Shown: in pieces, positions 1-8,213 of the stretch | Position numbering within the stretch: the stretch's first letter is position 1 | Layout: the number at the start of each line of letters is the position of its first letter | Origin: Acidovorax soli | GTDB taxonomy: Bacteria > Pseudomonadota > Gammaproteobacteria > Burkholderiales > Burkholderiaceae_C | Direction: 5' to 3' | Length of the DNA: 64,000 nt | NCBI RefSeq assembly: GCF_014207955.1 | Contig: NZ_JACHLK010000001.1 | Coordinates: 124,001 to 188,000, forward strand | Notes under the pieces: generated by a model | Database searches by the model: none | The model's input: only the letters and a program-made list of their open reading frames with translations | Told to the model about the DNA's origin: nothing | Translations under genes and position numbers: made by a program

Positions 1-809
1 GCGAAAGCCTCCAGGGTCTGGCCGCTGGCCTCGAAGGCGCGCAGCAGGGCTTCGTCGCGGGCGTTGCGCATGGCCCATTCGGCAAAGGCCTCTTCGAGCA
101 GGGTATTGGCCTCGTCATCGCGGCCCGTCACCAGCTCGGTGTAGGCCTCGCGCGTGAGGCCCGAGGCCTCGAAGGCCTGGACCAGGCGGTTGCGCAGCTT
201 GGGCAGCAGGTCTTCGCCGGCGCGCGCCTTGCTGTTCTTGCGGCGGCGGTAGACCTCCAGCAGCGCGTGGTGCACATGCTCGGGCGCCATGGCTTCCACC
301 GGCTTGCCCGCGAGGTCGTGGCGCTTGTCGCCCGCGGCCACGCTCTGCAGGTAGCGGGTGGAACGGGTGTGGATGCCCAGAGCTGCCTTGAGCGCCTCGC
401 GCTCGAACAGCTCGGGGTGGGCCGCCTGCAGGTCCTGGAAGATGCCGCGCTTGAGCGGGCGGAACACCGCGCCGAAAAGCTGCGGGTACAGGCCCGCCAG
501 TTGCTCCAGCACAGGGTGGGTGCGCGGTGGCGTGCGCTGGGCGCCGGCAGGGGCCGCGGCGGCCCCCTTCACCTCGGGCGCAGCGGTGTCATGCGGGCGC
601 GGGTTGCCGCCATCGTGCTTGCCACCGCGGCCGCCACGGCCTCCGCGGCTGCGCCGGCTCTTGCTGGCAGGCGCCTGGGCTGGCGAATCCCCGCCCTCGG
701 CTCCGGCCGAAGCCACGGCGGAGGCAGGCGATGCGGCCTGGTCCGCCGTGGGGGCAGCGGCGGCGGGCGCGGCGATCTTCTGTTCTTGTTCTGGCACGTT
801 GTCGGTCAT
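1..809 (-). CDS. proQ: ProQ/FinO-domain RNA chaperone (3' end cut by window)
   Basis: An ATG at 809 opens a minus-strand frame that stays open to the window edge, so about 269 N-terminal codons are seen and the stop lies outside. The first ~95 residues are a low-complexity Ala/Pro/Gly/Arg-rich tail, with an Arg/Gly patch that could bind RNA. From about residue 95 the protein matches the ProQ/FinO fold: a PVLEQLAGLYPQLF segment, a 'RPLKRGI' motif, and an ALGIHTRSTRYLQ segment. Family members bind structured RNAs and mRNA 3' ends and act as global post-transcriptional regulators. It lies 68 bp upstream of nothing on the same transcript; glcF ends just beyond its start. A FinO-like plasmid regulator is less likely given the backbone setting. 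Confidence 0.85.
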   Translation of the reverse strand, partial: MTDNVPEQEQKIAAPAAAAPTADQAASPASAVASAGAEGGDSPAQAPASKSRRSRGGRGGRGGKHDGGNPRPHDTAAPEVKGAAAAPAGAQRTPPRTHPVLEQLAGLYPQLFGAVFRPLKRGIFQDLQAAHPELFEREALKAALGIHTRSTRYLQSVAAGDKRHDLAGKPVEAMAPEHVHHALLEVYRRRKNSKARAGEDLLPKLRNRLVQAFEASGLTREAYTELVTGRDDEANTLLEEAFAEWAMRNARDEALLRAFEASGQTLEAF

Positions 810-877
810 GGCGTAGCGAGGAAGGGGGGGCAAGAAAACCCTCAATCATGCCAGCCTTGGGCTGGAAAGCCTAAAAA

Positions 878-2128
878 TCAGGCCAAAGCCTCATCCAGCA
901 CCTCGATCCAGTGGCGCACAGGCGTGGCCGTGCCGCTTTGCAGGTGCGTGATGCAGCCGATGTTGGCTGAGAGGATGGCCGCGGGCGGCTGCTCGCCCAA
1001 GGCCTCACCCAAGGCGCCGAGCTTGCGGTCGCGCAACTGGTACGACAGCCCTGGGTTGAGTACCGAATAGGTGCCAGCCGAGCCGCAGCACAGGTGCGAC
1101 TCGTTGCGCGCCACGCGCAGCGTGAAACCCAGCTTGGCGAGGTGCGTCTCGACCCCGCCGCGCAGCTTCTGCCCATGCTGCAGCGTGCAGGGCGGGTGGT
1201 AGGCGTACTGCACGTTGGTCTGCGGCCGGACGCGCCCGGCCAGGCGCTCGGCCAGTTCGGGCAGCAGGTCCGGCAGCAGCTCGGACAGGTCGCGCGTGAG
1301 TGCGCTGATGCGTGCCGCCTTGGCCGCGTACTGCGCATCGTCCTGCAGGATATGGCCGTATTCCTTGACCGTGACGCCGCAGCCCGAGGCATTCATGACG
1401 ATGCACTCCACACCGCCCGCCTCGACCAGCGGCCACCAGGCATCGATGTTGGCGCGCATCTGGGCCTTGCCGCCCTCCTGGTCGTTGAGGTGGAACTTGA
1501 CTGCGCCGCAGCAGCCCGCCTTGGGCGCCACCAGGGTCTCTATGCCCGCGGCGTCGAGCACGCGCGCCGTGGCGGTGTTGATGCCGGGCATCATCGCGGG
1601 CTGCACACAGCCGGCCAGCATGAGCACCTTGCGCGCGTGTTCGCGTGTGGGCCAGGCACCGGCATCGCGCGGGGCCGGCACCTTGGCCTGCAAGGCCTTG
1701 GGCAGCAGGCCGCGCACCATCTGGCCGGCCTTCATCGCCGGGGCGAACAGCGGCGAGGGCAGCCCTTCCTTGAGCGCCCAGCGCAGGGCCTTTTCGCCGG
1801 CAGGGCGCGGCACCTTCTCGTCCACGATCTTGCGCCCGATGTCCACCAGATGGCCGTACTGCACGCCGCTCGGGCAGGTGCTCTCGCAGTTGCGGCAGGT
1901 CAGGCAGCGGTCCAGGTGCATCTGGGTGGCGCGCGTGGGCGCCTGGCCTTCGAGCACCTGCTTGATCAGGTAGATGCGGCCGCGCGGGCCATCGAGCTCG
2001 TCGCCCAGCAACTGGTAGGTGGGGCAAGTGGCCGTGCAGAAGCCGCAGTGCACGCACTTGCGCAAAATGGCCTCGGCCTGCTGGCCATCGGCGCGGGCGC
2101 GGTATTCAGGGGAGAGTTGGGTTTGCAT
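878..2128 (-). CDS. glcF: Glycolate oxidase iron-sulfur subunit GlcF
   Basis: This 416 aa protein has the usual GlcF length. Two ferredoxin-like CxxCxxCxxxCP clusters lie at residues 25-36 and 75-86 and bind two [4Fe-4S] centres. Two CCG-domain repeats follow, with KAGCCGAVKF near residue 205 and HLCCGSAGTYS near the C terminus. GlcF passes electrons from the FAD subunits of glycolate oxidase (glycolate to glyoxylate) to the membrane quinone pool. It starts 56 bp after the glcE stop on the same strand, so the two are probably cotranscribed. A lactate or glycerol-3-phosphate oxidase subunit is possible in principle, but pairing with glcE supports GlcF. Confidence 0.92.
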   Translation of the reverse strand: MQTQLSPEYRARADGQQAEAILRKCVHCGFCTATCPTYQLLGDELDGPRGRIYLIKQVLEGQAPTRATQMHLDRCLTCRNCESTCPSGVQYGHLVDIGRKIVDEKVPRPAGEKALRWALKEGLPSPLFAPAMKAGQMVRGLLPKALQAKVPAPRDAGAWPTREHARKVLMLAGCVQPAMMPGINTATARVLDAAGIETLVAPKAGCCGAVKFHLNDQEGGKAQMRANIDAWWPLVEAGGVECIVMNASGCGVTVKEYGHILQDDAQYAAKAARISALTRDLSELLPDLLPELAERLAGRVRPQTNVQYAYHPPCTLQHGQKLRGGVETHLAKLGFTLRVARNESHLCCGSAGTYSVLNPGLSYQLRDRKLGALGEALGEQPPAAILSANIGCITHLQSGTATPVRHWIEVLDEALA

Positions 2129-2184
2129 GGTGCATGCCTGGCAGTTGAAGGGGTATCGGCCGTGGCCGGCAGAGCGGCGCGGCC

Positions 2185-3309
2185 CTACCAGCCTGCCGCC
2201 ATGCGCCCGGGATTGAAGATACCGGCCGGATCGAAGCTGTGCTTGAGGCGCGCATGGATCTGCTCCAGCGCCCGTGACGGCAGTGGCGCATGCCCTGCCC
2301 CCCCGGGTTCACGCGCCGCGGGTGCGCGGAACACCGCTGCGCTGCCACCCGCAGACCGGGCCGCTTCGCGCAGCGCATCGCCGGCGGCTTCGGGCGCCTG
2401 CACCCAGCGCAAGGCTCCATGCCATTCCACCAGGGCCTGGGCGGCCTCGGGCAGCGCCAGCACGGGCGCGGTGGCGGGCAGGGACAGGCGCCACAGGGCC
2501 TGGTCCGGCCGGCGCGCGGCAAACCAGGGCAGCACCTGGTCGCGGCATGCCCCCCACTGCACAGCGGCCATGGCTGGCTCCAGGCGCTCCCCCCCCAGGC
2601 TGCGGCAGGCCGCCTCGACGGCGGCCACGGCGCCACGCAGGCGCAGGTGCAGCACGCCACCATCCGCGCCGCCCTCCCAGCGGCTGGCGTTGAGGGGCAG
2701 GGGCTGGCCGCCCCAGGCATGCAGCCGGCGCAGCGCCTCGTCCTGCCCGCATTCAAACCGCAGCGTGGCCTCGGCGGGCACCACGGGCAGCACCTTGAGG
2801 CTGACCTCGGTGAGCAGGCCCAGCGTGCCCCAGGAGCCCGCCATGAGGCGCGGTACGTCGTAGCCCGCCACGTTCTTCATGACCTGGCCGCCGAAGGTCA
2901 GCAGTTCGGCCTGGCCGTTGAGCAGCACCACGCCCAGCAGGTAGTCGCGCACCGCGCCCACGCTGGCGCGGGCCGGGCCCGAGAGGCCGGTCGCGACCAT
3001 GCCGCCGACCGTGCCGGCCTGGGGCGGGGTGCCGAAATGCGGGGGTTCGAACGGCAGGCACTGCCCCTGTGCGGCCAGGGCGGCTTCCAGATCGGCCAGC
3101 GGCGTACCGCTGCGTACGGTGACCACGAGTTCACTCGGCTCGTAGTCCACGATGCCCGTGAGCACCCGGGTGTCCAGCACCTCGCCATGCAGGGCCAGGC
3201 CATGGAAGTCCTTGCTGCCCCCGCCGCGGATGCGCAAGGGGGTCTGGTCGGCCGCGGCGGCGCGCACGCGTTCGGTGATCTGGGCAAGGGCGGCATCCAT
3301 GCCGTGCAT
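2185..3309 (-). CDS. glcE: Glycolate oxidase FAD-binding subunit GlcE
   Basis: This 374 aa protein has a PCMH-type FAD-binding fold: an IRGGGSKDF loop near residue 25, a GTVGGMVATG stretch near 100 and a VMKNVAGYDVPRL stretch near 145, all typical of GlcE. The frame is open upstream to 3651, but homology begins at the ATG at 3309 (or the one at 3300), and the upstream part runs through terminators, so I reject the longer form. GlcE works with GlcD and GlcF in oxidising glycolate. Unusually, no glcD lies directly upstream: amtB and its terminators do. The protein ends with the NPGRM-type motif common to FAD-linked oxidases. Confidence 0.9.
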   Translation of the reverse strand: MHGMDAALAQITERVRAAAADQTPLRIRGGGSKDFHGLALHGEVLDTRVLTGIVDYEPSELVVTVRSGTPLADLEAALAAQGQCLPFEPPHFGTPPQAGTVGGMVATGLSGPARASVGAVRDYLLGVVLLNGQAELLTFGGQVMKNVAGYDVPRLMAGSWGTLGLLTEVSLKVLPVVPAEATLRFECGQDEALRRLHAWGGQPLPLNASRWEGGADGGVLHLRLRGAVAAVEAACRSLGGERLEPAMAAVQWGACRDQVLPWFAARRPDQALWRLSLPATAPVLALPEAAQALVEWHGALRWVQAPEAAGDALREAARSAGGSAAVFRAPAAREPGGAGHAPLPSRALEQIHARLKHSFDPAGIFNPGRMAAGW

Positions 3310-3405
3310 CGTAGCGGCTGCATCCCGCCCGGGCCTTGGCCGAGGCCGTGAATTTTTTGAACGGACGGCGTGAGGCCGGCGATGGCCCCGTGCCGCGCGG
3401 CCATG

Positions 3406-3430
3406 AAAAACCCGCCAGCAGGCGGGTTGG
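3406..3430 (-). terminator. Intrinsic terminator (second of tandem) after amtB
   Basis: Read on the minus strand, an ACCCGCCTGCTGGCGGGT hairpin is followed by a T-run. It lies about 150 bp past the amtB stop and shields glcE from the nitrogen operon. Confidence 0.8.
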
Positions 3431-3432
3431 TC

Positions 3433-3459
3433 AAAAAGAAGCCCGCCGGAAGGCGGGCC
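3433..3459 (-). terminator. Intrinsic terminator (first of tandem) after amtB
   Basis: On the minus strand, GGCCCGCCTTCCGGCGGGC forms a hairpin followed by TTCTTTTT. Together with the hairpin just downstream it makes a tandem terminator for torF-like/glnK/amtB. Confidence 0.8.
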
Positions 3460-3580
3460 AAGGGATCCGAGGAGGATTCCGAGGAGACTCTCGCAGAAAA
3501 CCAAACTCAAAACTCGGGAGAGGCCTGGCTGCGGCACCACCAGACACCGCAGCCTGCGGCCTACCCCCTTCTCACGCTCA

Positions 3581-5011
3581 TCAACGGTTGTAGGCCGTTT
3601 CGCCGTGCGACGTGATGTCCAGACCTTCGCGTTCGGCTTCTTCCGAGACACGCAGGCCCACCAGCAGGTCAGCGATCTTGTAGGAGATGAAGGCCACGAC
3701 GCCGGACCACACGATGGTGAACAGCACGCTCTTGACCTGGATCCACACCTGGGTGCCCATGGCGAAGGTGTCGGGCGTCAGACCACCCGTACCGCCCAGA
3801 CCCTTGGAGGCAAACACGCCGGTCAGGATAGCGCCCAGGATACCGCCCACGCCGTGCACGCCGAACACGTCGAACGCGTCGTCCACGTTGAGCATGCGCT
3901 TCAAGCCACCCACGCCCCACAGGCAGACGATGCCGGCGATCAGGCCCAGCACGATGGAACCCATGGGGCCCACGAAACCGGCAGCAGGCGTCACGGCCAC
4001 CAGGCCCGCCACGGCGCCCGAGGCAGCGCCCAGCATCGAGGCCTTGCCCTTGTGCAGTGCTTCACCAGCGATCCAGCTCAGCGTTGCGGCAGCGGTGGCC
4101 AGCACGGTGTTCACGAAGGCCAGGCCGGCACCGGCGTTGGCGGCACCGGCGGAACCGGCGTTGAAGCCGAACCAGCCCACCCACAGCAGCGAAGCACCCA
4201 CCATGGTCAGCGTCAGGCTGTGGGGCGTCAGGGCTTCCTTGCCGAAGCCGATGCGCTTGCCCACCATGTAGGCGCCCACCAGACCGGCGATACCGGCGTT
4301 GATGTGCACCACGGTGCCGCCAGCGAAGTCCAGCGCGCCGTCAGCGCCCAGCAGGCCGCCGCCCCACACGATGTGGGCCATGGGCACGTAGCTGAAGGTG
4401 AACCACAGCACCGAGAAGATCAGCACGGCGGAGAACTTGATGCGCTCGGCGAAGGAGCCGACGATCAGCGCCACGGTGATGGCTGCGAACGTGCCCTGGA
4501 AGGCCACGAACACATACTCGGGGATGGTGATCAGGGCACCGAAGGTCTCCTGCGTCACGCCCTTGAGGAAGATCTTGTCCAGCCCGCCGAAGAACTTGCC
4601 TTCGCCCGAGAACGCCAGGCTGTAGCCATAGATGGCCCACAGCAGCGAGATCAGCGAGAAGACCACGAAGACCTGCATCAGCACGGACAGCATGTTCTTG
4701 GAGCGACCCAGGCCACCGTAGAACAGTGCCAGGCCGGGGATGGTCATCAGGATGACCAGCAGCGTGGAGGTCAGCATCCAGGCGGTGTCGCCGGAATCGA
4801 CCTTGGGAACGGGGGCAGCCGGAGCGGCTTCGGAGGCAGCGGCAGCGGGCGCGGCAGCAGGGGCTGCTGCGGCAGGTGCAGCAGCGGCGGCTGGTGCGGC
4901 TTCGGCGGGTGCCGATGCCGCCGCGTCAGCAGCGGGGGCCTGGGCCAGCGACAGTCCACCAACGGACAGCAGGCTCAACCCCAGGATGAAGGAAGCAAGC
5001 AGTTTTTTCAT
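3581..5011 (-). CDS. amtB: Ammonium transporter AmtB
   Basis: This 476 aa protein belongs to the Amt/Mep/Rh family. Residues 1-24 are a signal peptide (MKKLLASFILGLSLL... ending SLAQA), followed by an Ala/Pro-rich linker to about residue 72, typical of betaproteobacterial AmtB. Eleven membrane helices then follow. The pore histidines sit in the VPMAHIVWGGG and DVFGVHGVGGI motifs. The channel takes up ammonium/ammonia across the inner membrane. It starts 35 bp after the glnK stop, the classic glnK-amtB pair in which GlnK plugs the pore under nitrogen excess. The C-terminal tail (SEEAEREGLDI...) is the region that contacts GlnK. Expression is probably under NtrC/sigma-54 (see 6181-6295). Confidence 0.96.
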   Translation of the reverse strand: MKKLLASFILGLSLLSVGGLSLAQAPAADAAASAPAEAAPAAAAAPAAAAPAAAPAAAASEAAPAAPVPKVDSGDTAWMLTSTLLVILMTIPGLALFYGGLGRSKNMLSVLMQVFVVFSLISLLWAIYGYSLAFSGEGKFFGGLDKIFLKGVTQETFGALITIPEYVFVAFQGTFAAITVALIVGSFAERIKFSAVLIFSVLWFTFSYVPMAHIVWGGGLLGADGALDFAGGTVVHINAGIAGLVGAYMVGKRIGFGKEALTPHSLTLTMVGASLLWVGWFGFNAGSAGAANAGAGLAFVNTVLATAAATLSWIAGEALHKGKASMLGAASGAVAGLVAVTPAAGFVGPMGSIVLGLIAGIVCLWGVGGLKRMLNVDDAFDVFGVHGVGGILGAILTGVFASKGLGGTGGLTPDTFAMGTQVWIQVKSVLFTIVWSGVVAFISYKIADLLVGLRVSEEAEREGLDITSHGETAYNR

Positions 5012-5046
5012 GGCTCTTTTCTCTTGTGTGTGATGCGGCGTGCCTT

Positions 5047-5430
<384 letters not shown>

Positions 5431-6141
5431 TTACAGGGTTTTGGTCAGCGTGACGATCACGCGCGACTTGTTGACGGGGCCGAAGTAGTCCTTCTTGTTG
5501 GCGCCCACCACGGCAGCGCCCAGCGACAGGCCCGAACCGAAATCGTAGGCACCGCCCACGCTGTAGTCGATGTAGTTGGGGGCCACGATGTCGCCACCGA
5601 AGCGCGTGTAGCCCACCGATGCCTTGACGGTGATCTTGGGCGCCACTTCCTGTGCGAAGGCCAGGTTCAGGTAGCCGGTGTTGCGGCCCTTGAAGCCGGG
5701 ACCGGCGTAGGCGAAGTAGTCCTTGGACAGGGTGTGCGAGTACTTGGCGGTCACGGGGCCGAAGGTGGCGGCGCCATAGACTTCGGTGGTGTTGCCGTTG
5801 CTGTTGCCGGGGTAGATGTAGGTCAGGAGGCCCACGTCCAGGTCGACCGAGCCGGCCTTGAACTTGTAGCCGCCGTAGATGTCGGACTCGATGGAGTTGC
5901 CCGACAACCAGTCGACGCTGGAGTTCCAGTTGCCGACGTAGAAGCCCGATTCGCCGAAGGCGTAGTCGAAGCCGCCCTGGATGGCAGGCTTGACGGCCTT
6001 GACCTTGGACGCATCCTGGTCCTGGCCACGGAACTTGTAGTTGGTGGTCAGGCTGACGTTGCCCGTCAGCTGGGCGCTGGCCAGCAGAGGCAGGGTTGCG
6101 ACAAGGGCAGCGCCCAGGAACTTGATGGATGCGCGGGTCAT
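5431..6141 (-). CDS. TorF-family putative outer-membrane porin
   Basis: This 236 aa protein has a signal peptide ending ASA-QLTGN near residue 24. A beta-strand-rich barrel follows, with alternating aromatic/small residues and a start SLTTNYKFRGQDQD typical of the TorF/'gcw_chp' family. It ends in strands (SRVIVTLTKTL) suited to outer-membrane insertion. It is first in the operon with glnK and amtB (45 bp gap) and has a strong CCGGAGG ribosome site just upstream. In many betaproteobacteria this gene precedes glnK-amtB, so a role in outer-membrane entry of ammonium or small nitrogen compounds is inferred; transport has not been shown here. Confidence 0.85.
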   Translation of the reverse strand: MTRASIKFLGAALVATLPLLASAQLTGNVSLTTNYKFRGQDQDASKVKAVKPAIQGGFDYAFGESGFYVGNWNSSVDWLSGNSIESDIYGGYKFKAGSVDLDVGLLTYIYPGNSNGNTTEVYGAATFGPVTAKYSHTLSKDYFAYAGPGFKGRNTGYLNLAFAQEVAPKITVKASVGYTRFGGDIVAPNYIDYSVGGAYDFGSGLSLGAAVVGANKKDYFGPVNKSRVIVTLTKTL

Positions 6142-6180
6142 GTTTCCTCCGGGTTGGACAAAGTAGGGACAAGCGCTTTA

Positions 6181-6196
6181 AGCATGGACCGTGCCA
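6181..6196 (-). promoter_or_regulatory. Sigma-54 promoter of torF-like/glnK/amtB
   Basis: The minus strand reads TGGCACGGTCCATGCT, matching the -24 GG and -12 GC dinucleotides with exactly ten bases between them. It lies 40 bp upstream of the TorF-like start codon. Confidence 0.8.
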
Positions 6197-6278
6197 TGCG
6201 CCATCGGCAGGCAATCCGCCCGCGATCGGGGCAGATGGGGATTCCCTATTAAAGTGAGGGTTGAGGGGATTGCAGGCA

Positions 6279-6295
6279 CGCACCACCATGGTGCG
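6279..6295. promoter_or_regulatory. NtrC binding site
   Basis: CGCACC-ACCAT-GGTGCG is a perfect 6-bp-arm palindrome with 5 bp spacing, close to the NtrC consensus TGCACC-N5-GGTGCA. It sits about 85-100 bp upstream of the sigma-54 promoter, the normal enhancer distance, and predicts induction of the operon under nitrogen limitation. Confidence 0.75.
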
Positions 6296-6356
6296 ATCGT
6301 GAAGCATTTCACGCCAGTGCACCATAAAACGCACCCATCTGGGGAGAAAGTTGTCC

Positions 6357-6554
6357 ATGAGTCTTGCTTTGGTGCAAAGCCGCGCCCTTCTGGGGCTGCA
6401 GGCGCCGGCCGTCACCGTTGAAGTGCACCTGGCCAATGGCCTGCCCAGCTTCACCCTGGTGGGGCTGGCCGAGGTGGAGGTCAAGGAGGCCCGTGAACGC
6501 GTGCGCTCGGCGCTGCAGAACGCCGGGCTCGAATTCCCGCACAACAAGCGCATC
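6357..6554 (+). pseudogene. comM: comM/yifB Mg-chelatase-like AAA ATPase, truncated after codon 66
   Basis: The reading frame begins with a good GGGGAGAAAG ribosome site and ATG at 6357 and encodes the N-terminal lobe of YifB/ComM (LVQSRALLGL, GLPSFTLVGLAEVEVKEARERV, NAGLEFPHNKRI). In intact homologues KRI is followed by a TVNLAPADLPK-like stretch. Here the frame changes at 6555 to an unrelated sequence and stops at 6626. ComM is a hexameric helicase that promotes branch migration in natural transformation; it is normally about 500 aa, so this copy cannot work. The ATPase domains are not found elsewhere in the window. The break marks an insertion or a rearrangement. Confidence 0.88.
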
Positions 6555-6840
6555 CAATGTAGTCAAGCAGTTCTTCAACTTTTTGAGCAAGGTAGATTGA
6601 AATCTCACTTGCTTGCTTGTGGATAACTGCTGCCAACTGCCCGCGGCCGATCGATTGTGGACAAATTCCGTGAGCTGGCACGTTTAGCCTCAACTCGACA
6701 AGCCGGCCGCCTCTGGTTGTGAGCGACGTGGTGGCAGACGCTGACACCGGCCACCACCTCGGCCTACTCGTAGATCCGATATACGAACCCAGGTGTTCGC
6801 CGTGGGACCACTCCTCCGCTCAGCTCGGCGACGCAACCAA

Positions 6841-7281
6841 CTACCAAAACCCGCGACGATTCACACCGCTTAGCAGAGCGCTCAGCTGCATCACCGCCTC
6901 TGTGTCGAGTGAGCCTGACGCAGCCCCGAGCCCCGTCAATGGGCCGACATCTATTGATTTCTCTTGAGCTCTGCGCAGCACCTGATTGACCAAGCGGGTG
7001 CGAGGAATCAGCACATATCGGACCTCGCAGTCCAGGCCTTCAGCAAGGCGGGCCAGTGTTCGAAGAGCGATAGTGCCATCCGCTTCCGCGCGCTCAAGTT
7101 TGCGTACGCCTTGAGGAGACATCGCCACGCGCTCACCCAAAGCGAGAGAGCTCATGCCCATTGCCAAGCGCAGGGTCTTCACCCATCCAGAGCGCGGCGT
7201 CTTGATCGCACCCAGGCTCCCAACTTCATGCAGTTGTCTATCGATCTCGGCGAGGCGGTAGATGTTCAATGGAGTTTTCAC
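6841..7281 (-). CDS. Mobile mystery protein A (HTH regulator), orphan
   Basis: This 146 aa protein matches the 'mobile mystery protein A' family: an N-terminal segment with RLAEIDRQLHEVG, the conserved 'RSGWVKTLRLAMGMSS' block, then a helix-turn-helix (LGERVAMSPQGVRKLERAEADG) and a C-terminal VRYVLIPR block. Family members are found on mobile DNA and are usually followed by mobile mystery protein B, a Fic-domain protein. No B gene lies here: 287 bp of non-coding DNA separates this stop from the comM junction. It may act as a transcriptional repressor or antitoxin; function is not known. Start chosen at the ATG that gives full family length. Confidence 0.75.
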   Translation of the reverse strand: MKTPLNIYRLAEIDRQLHEVGSLGAIKTPRSGWVKTLRLAMGMSSLALGERVAMSPQGVRKLERAEADGTIALRTLARLAEGLDCEVRYVLIPRTRLVNQVLRRAQEKSIDVGPLTGLGAASGSLDTEAVMQLSALLSGVNRRGFW

Positions 7282-7430
7282 AGCGGGGCGTAGTTGCTTG
7301 GTCGTTCTTCGGCAACTGAAGAGTTGCTTTTTTGGGGGCTACAGCAACCCCCATGTTTCCTTTGACGCATGTGCCTCTCGCGCTCGACCGCGCTCCGGCC
7401 AAGTTCAGCTATCTTCGCATCCAAGCAGCG

Positions 7431-7450
7431 ATGGGACAAAGTCGTCCCAT
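7431..7450. promoter_or_regulatory. Inverted-repeat operator before the 7470 gene
   Basis: ATGGGAC-aaagtc-GTCCCAT is a perfect 7 bp inverted repeat with a 6 bp spacer. It is followed at once by AT-rich TAATATTTTAT, which can serve as a -10 region. It is a likely repressor site for one of the neighbouring HTH proteins. Confidence 0.5.
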
Positions 7451-7469
7451 AATATTTTATCCTAATAAT

Positions 7470-7892
7470 ATGCTATTTATTGAGCACCCAGAGGTCGGCC
7501 AATTTGGCCATGCGGAAGTAACTTCGATATTCAAACAACGTGGGTGGAAGGCACTTCTGCCAAACGCTCTATCGGATTCGCAGTTGCTGTCAGCATCGCG
7601 GGGCTTACGCTCGCTGCTGTACAGCAACGACTGGGAGGATCACCCCGATCAAGCAAGTCCTGTGGTGACCATGGCCATCTTGCTGCTGATAAGTTGCAGC
7701 CCAGAGGTCAATGCCACAGAGCACACCAGACAGTTCGGTCTATCCACCCTCCAGCAAGCGATGACTATGCTCAGTTTGGACGTGGATCGTGAAATCGTGA
7801 GCAGAGTCCTTGGCGAGTCGAGCGACGAGCCAGAAGAGGCGCTAACGGAGATCCTGCGCGAACTTGTCGAGCGGGATCTCGCAACCACTTGA
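7470..7892 (+). CDS. Unknown protein, paralogue of the 8336 gene
   Basis: I do not recognise a named family. The frame is open from 7332, but I start it at ATG 7470 (140 aa) because that length and the downstream sequence align with the 146 aa product at 8336-8776. Shared features are a short acidic N-terminal helix, an IF...GGW/RGW..LLP motif followed by 'LSDSQLL'/'LPDQRLV', a leucine-rich central helix (VVTMAILLLISC / AVTLALLLLTKV) and a C-terminal 'REIVSRVL'/'QEIVNRLL' helix. The protein looks wholly helical and soluble. Its stop is 3 bp from the stop of the convergent XRE regulator. No clear Shine-Dalgarno is seen. Confidence 0.55.
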   Translation: MLFIEHPEVGQFGHAEVTSIFKQRGWKALLPNALSDSQLLSASRGLRSLLYSNDWEDHPDQASPVVTMAILLLISCSPEVNATEHTRQFGLSTLQQAMTMLSLDVDREIVSRVLGESSDEPEEALTEILRELVERDLATT

Positions 7893-7895
7893 CCT

Positions 7896-8213
7896 TCAGC
7901 GGTTGCGGTCCTTGTCGTGCACCAACTCAATGAGGTCGGACTTAACAGCCTCAAACAACTGGTTAACCGCTGTAGAGCTGGATGTCTGGCAGTACGCAAG
8001 CACGATCAGCGTCAGCGGATGGATATCCAGCCCTTCCGCCAATCGGTCAATGGTCCGGAAAGATGGGACTTGAGCGCCATGCTCGATCCGCCCGACGGAC
8101 CGACGACTAGACCTCGGCAACAGATCTTCCTGGGTAACACCGCGGGCATCGCGTAGCTGTTGTAAGGCACGGCCGAAGTTGACCTCCGACGTAAATTTCT
8201 TCTTGGATGACAT
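7896..8213 (-). CDS. XRE-family HTH transcriptional regulator
   Basis: This 105 aa protein carries an XRE-type helix-turn-helix at about residues 13-68 (FGRALQQLRDARGVTQEDL, SRRSVGRIEHGAQVPS, TIDRLAEGLDIHPLTL). A short helical C-terminal segment may dimerise. It lies between two paralogous unknown genes, convergent with one and divergent from the other, and a 9 bp-arm inverted repeat overlaps its own start codon. This arrangement predicts autorepression plus control of the 8336 gene. It is a small single-domain regulator typical of mobile DNA. Confidence 0.8.
   Translation of the reverse strand: MSSKKKFTSEVNFGRALQQLRDARGVTQEDLLPRSSRRSVGRIEHGAQVPSFRTIDRLAEGLDIHPLTLIVLAYCQTSSSTAVNQLFEAVKSDLIELVHDKDRNR

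Noticed and set aside
1094-2863. 589-codon plus-strand open frame
   Set aside because: It is antisense to glcF and glcE, His/Arg/Gly-rich without any domain, and arises from GC-rich codon bias.
3310-3651. N-terminal extension of glcE
   Set aside because: The extra codons run through the tandem terminators of amtB and into the amtB 3' end; homology begins at 3309 or 3300.
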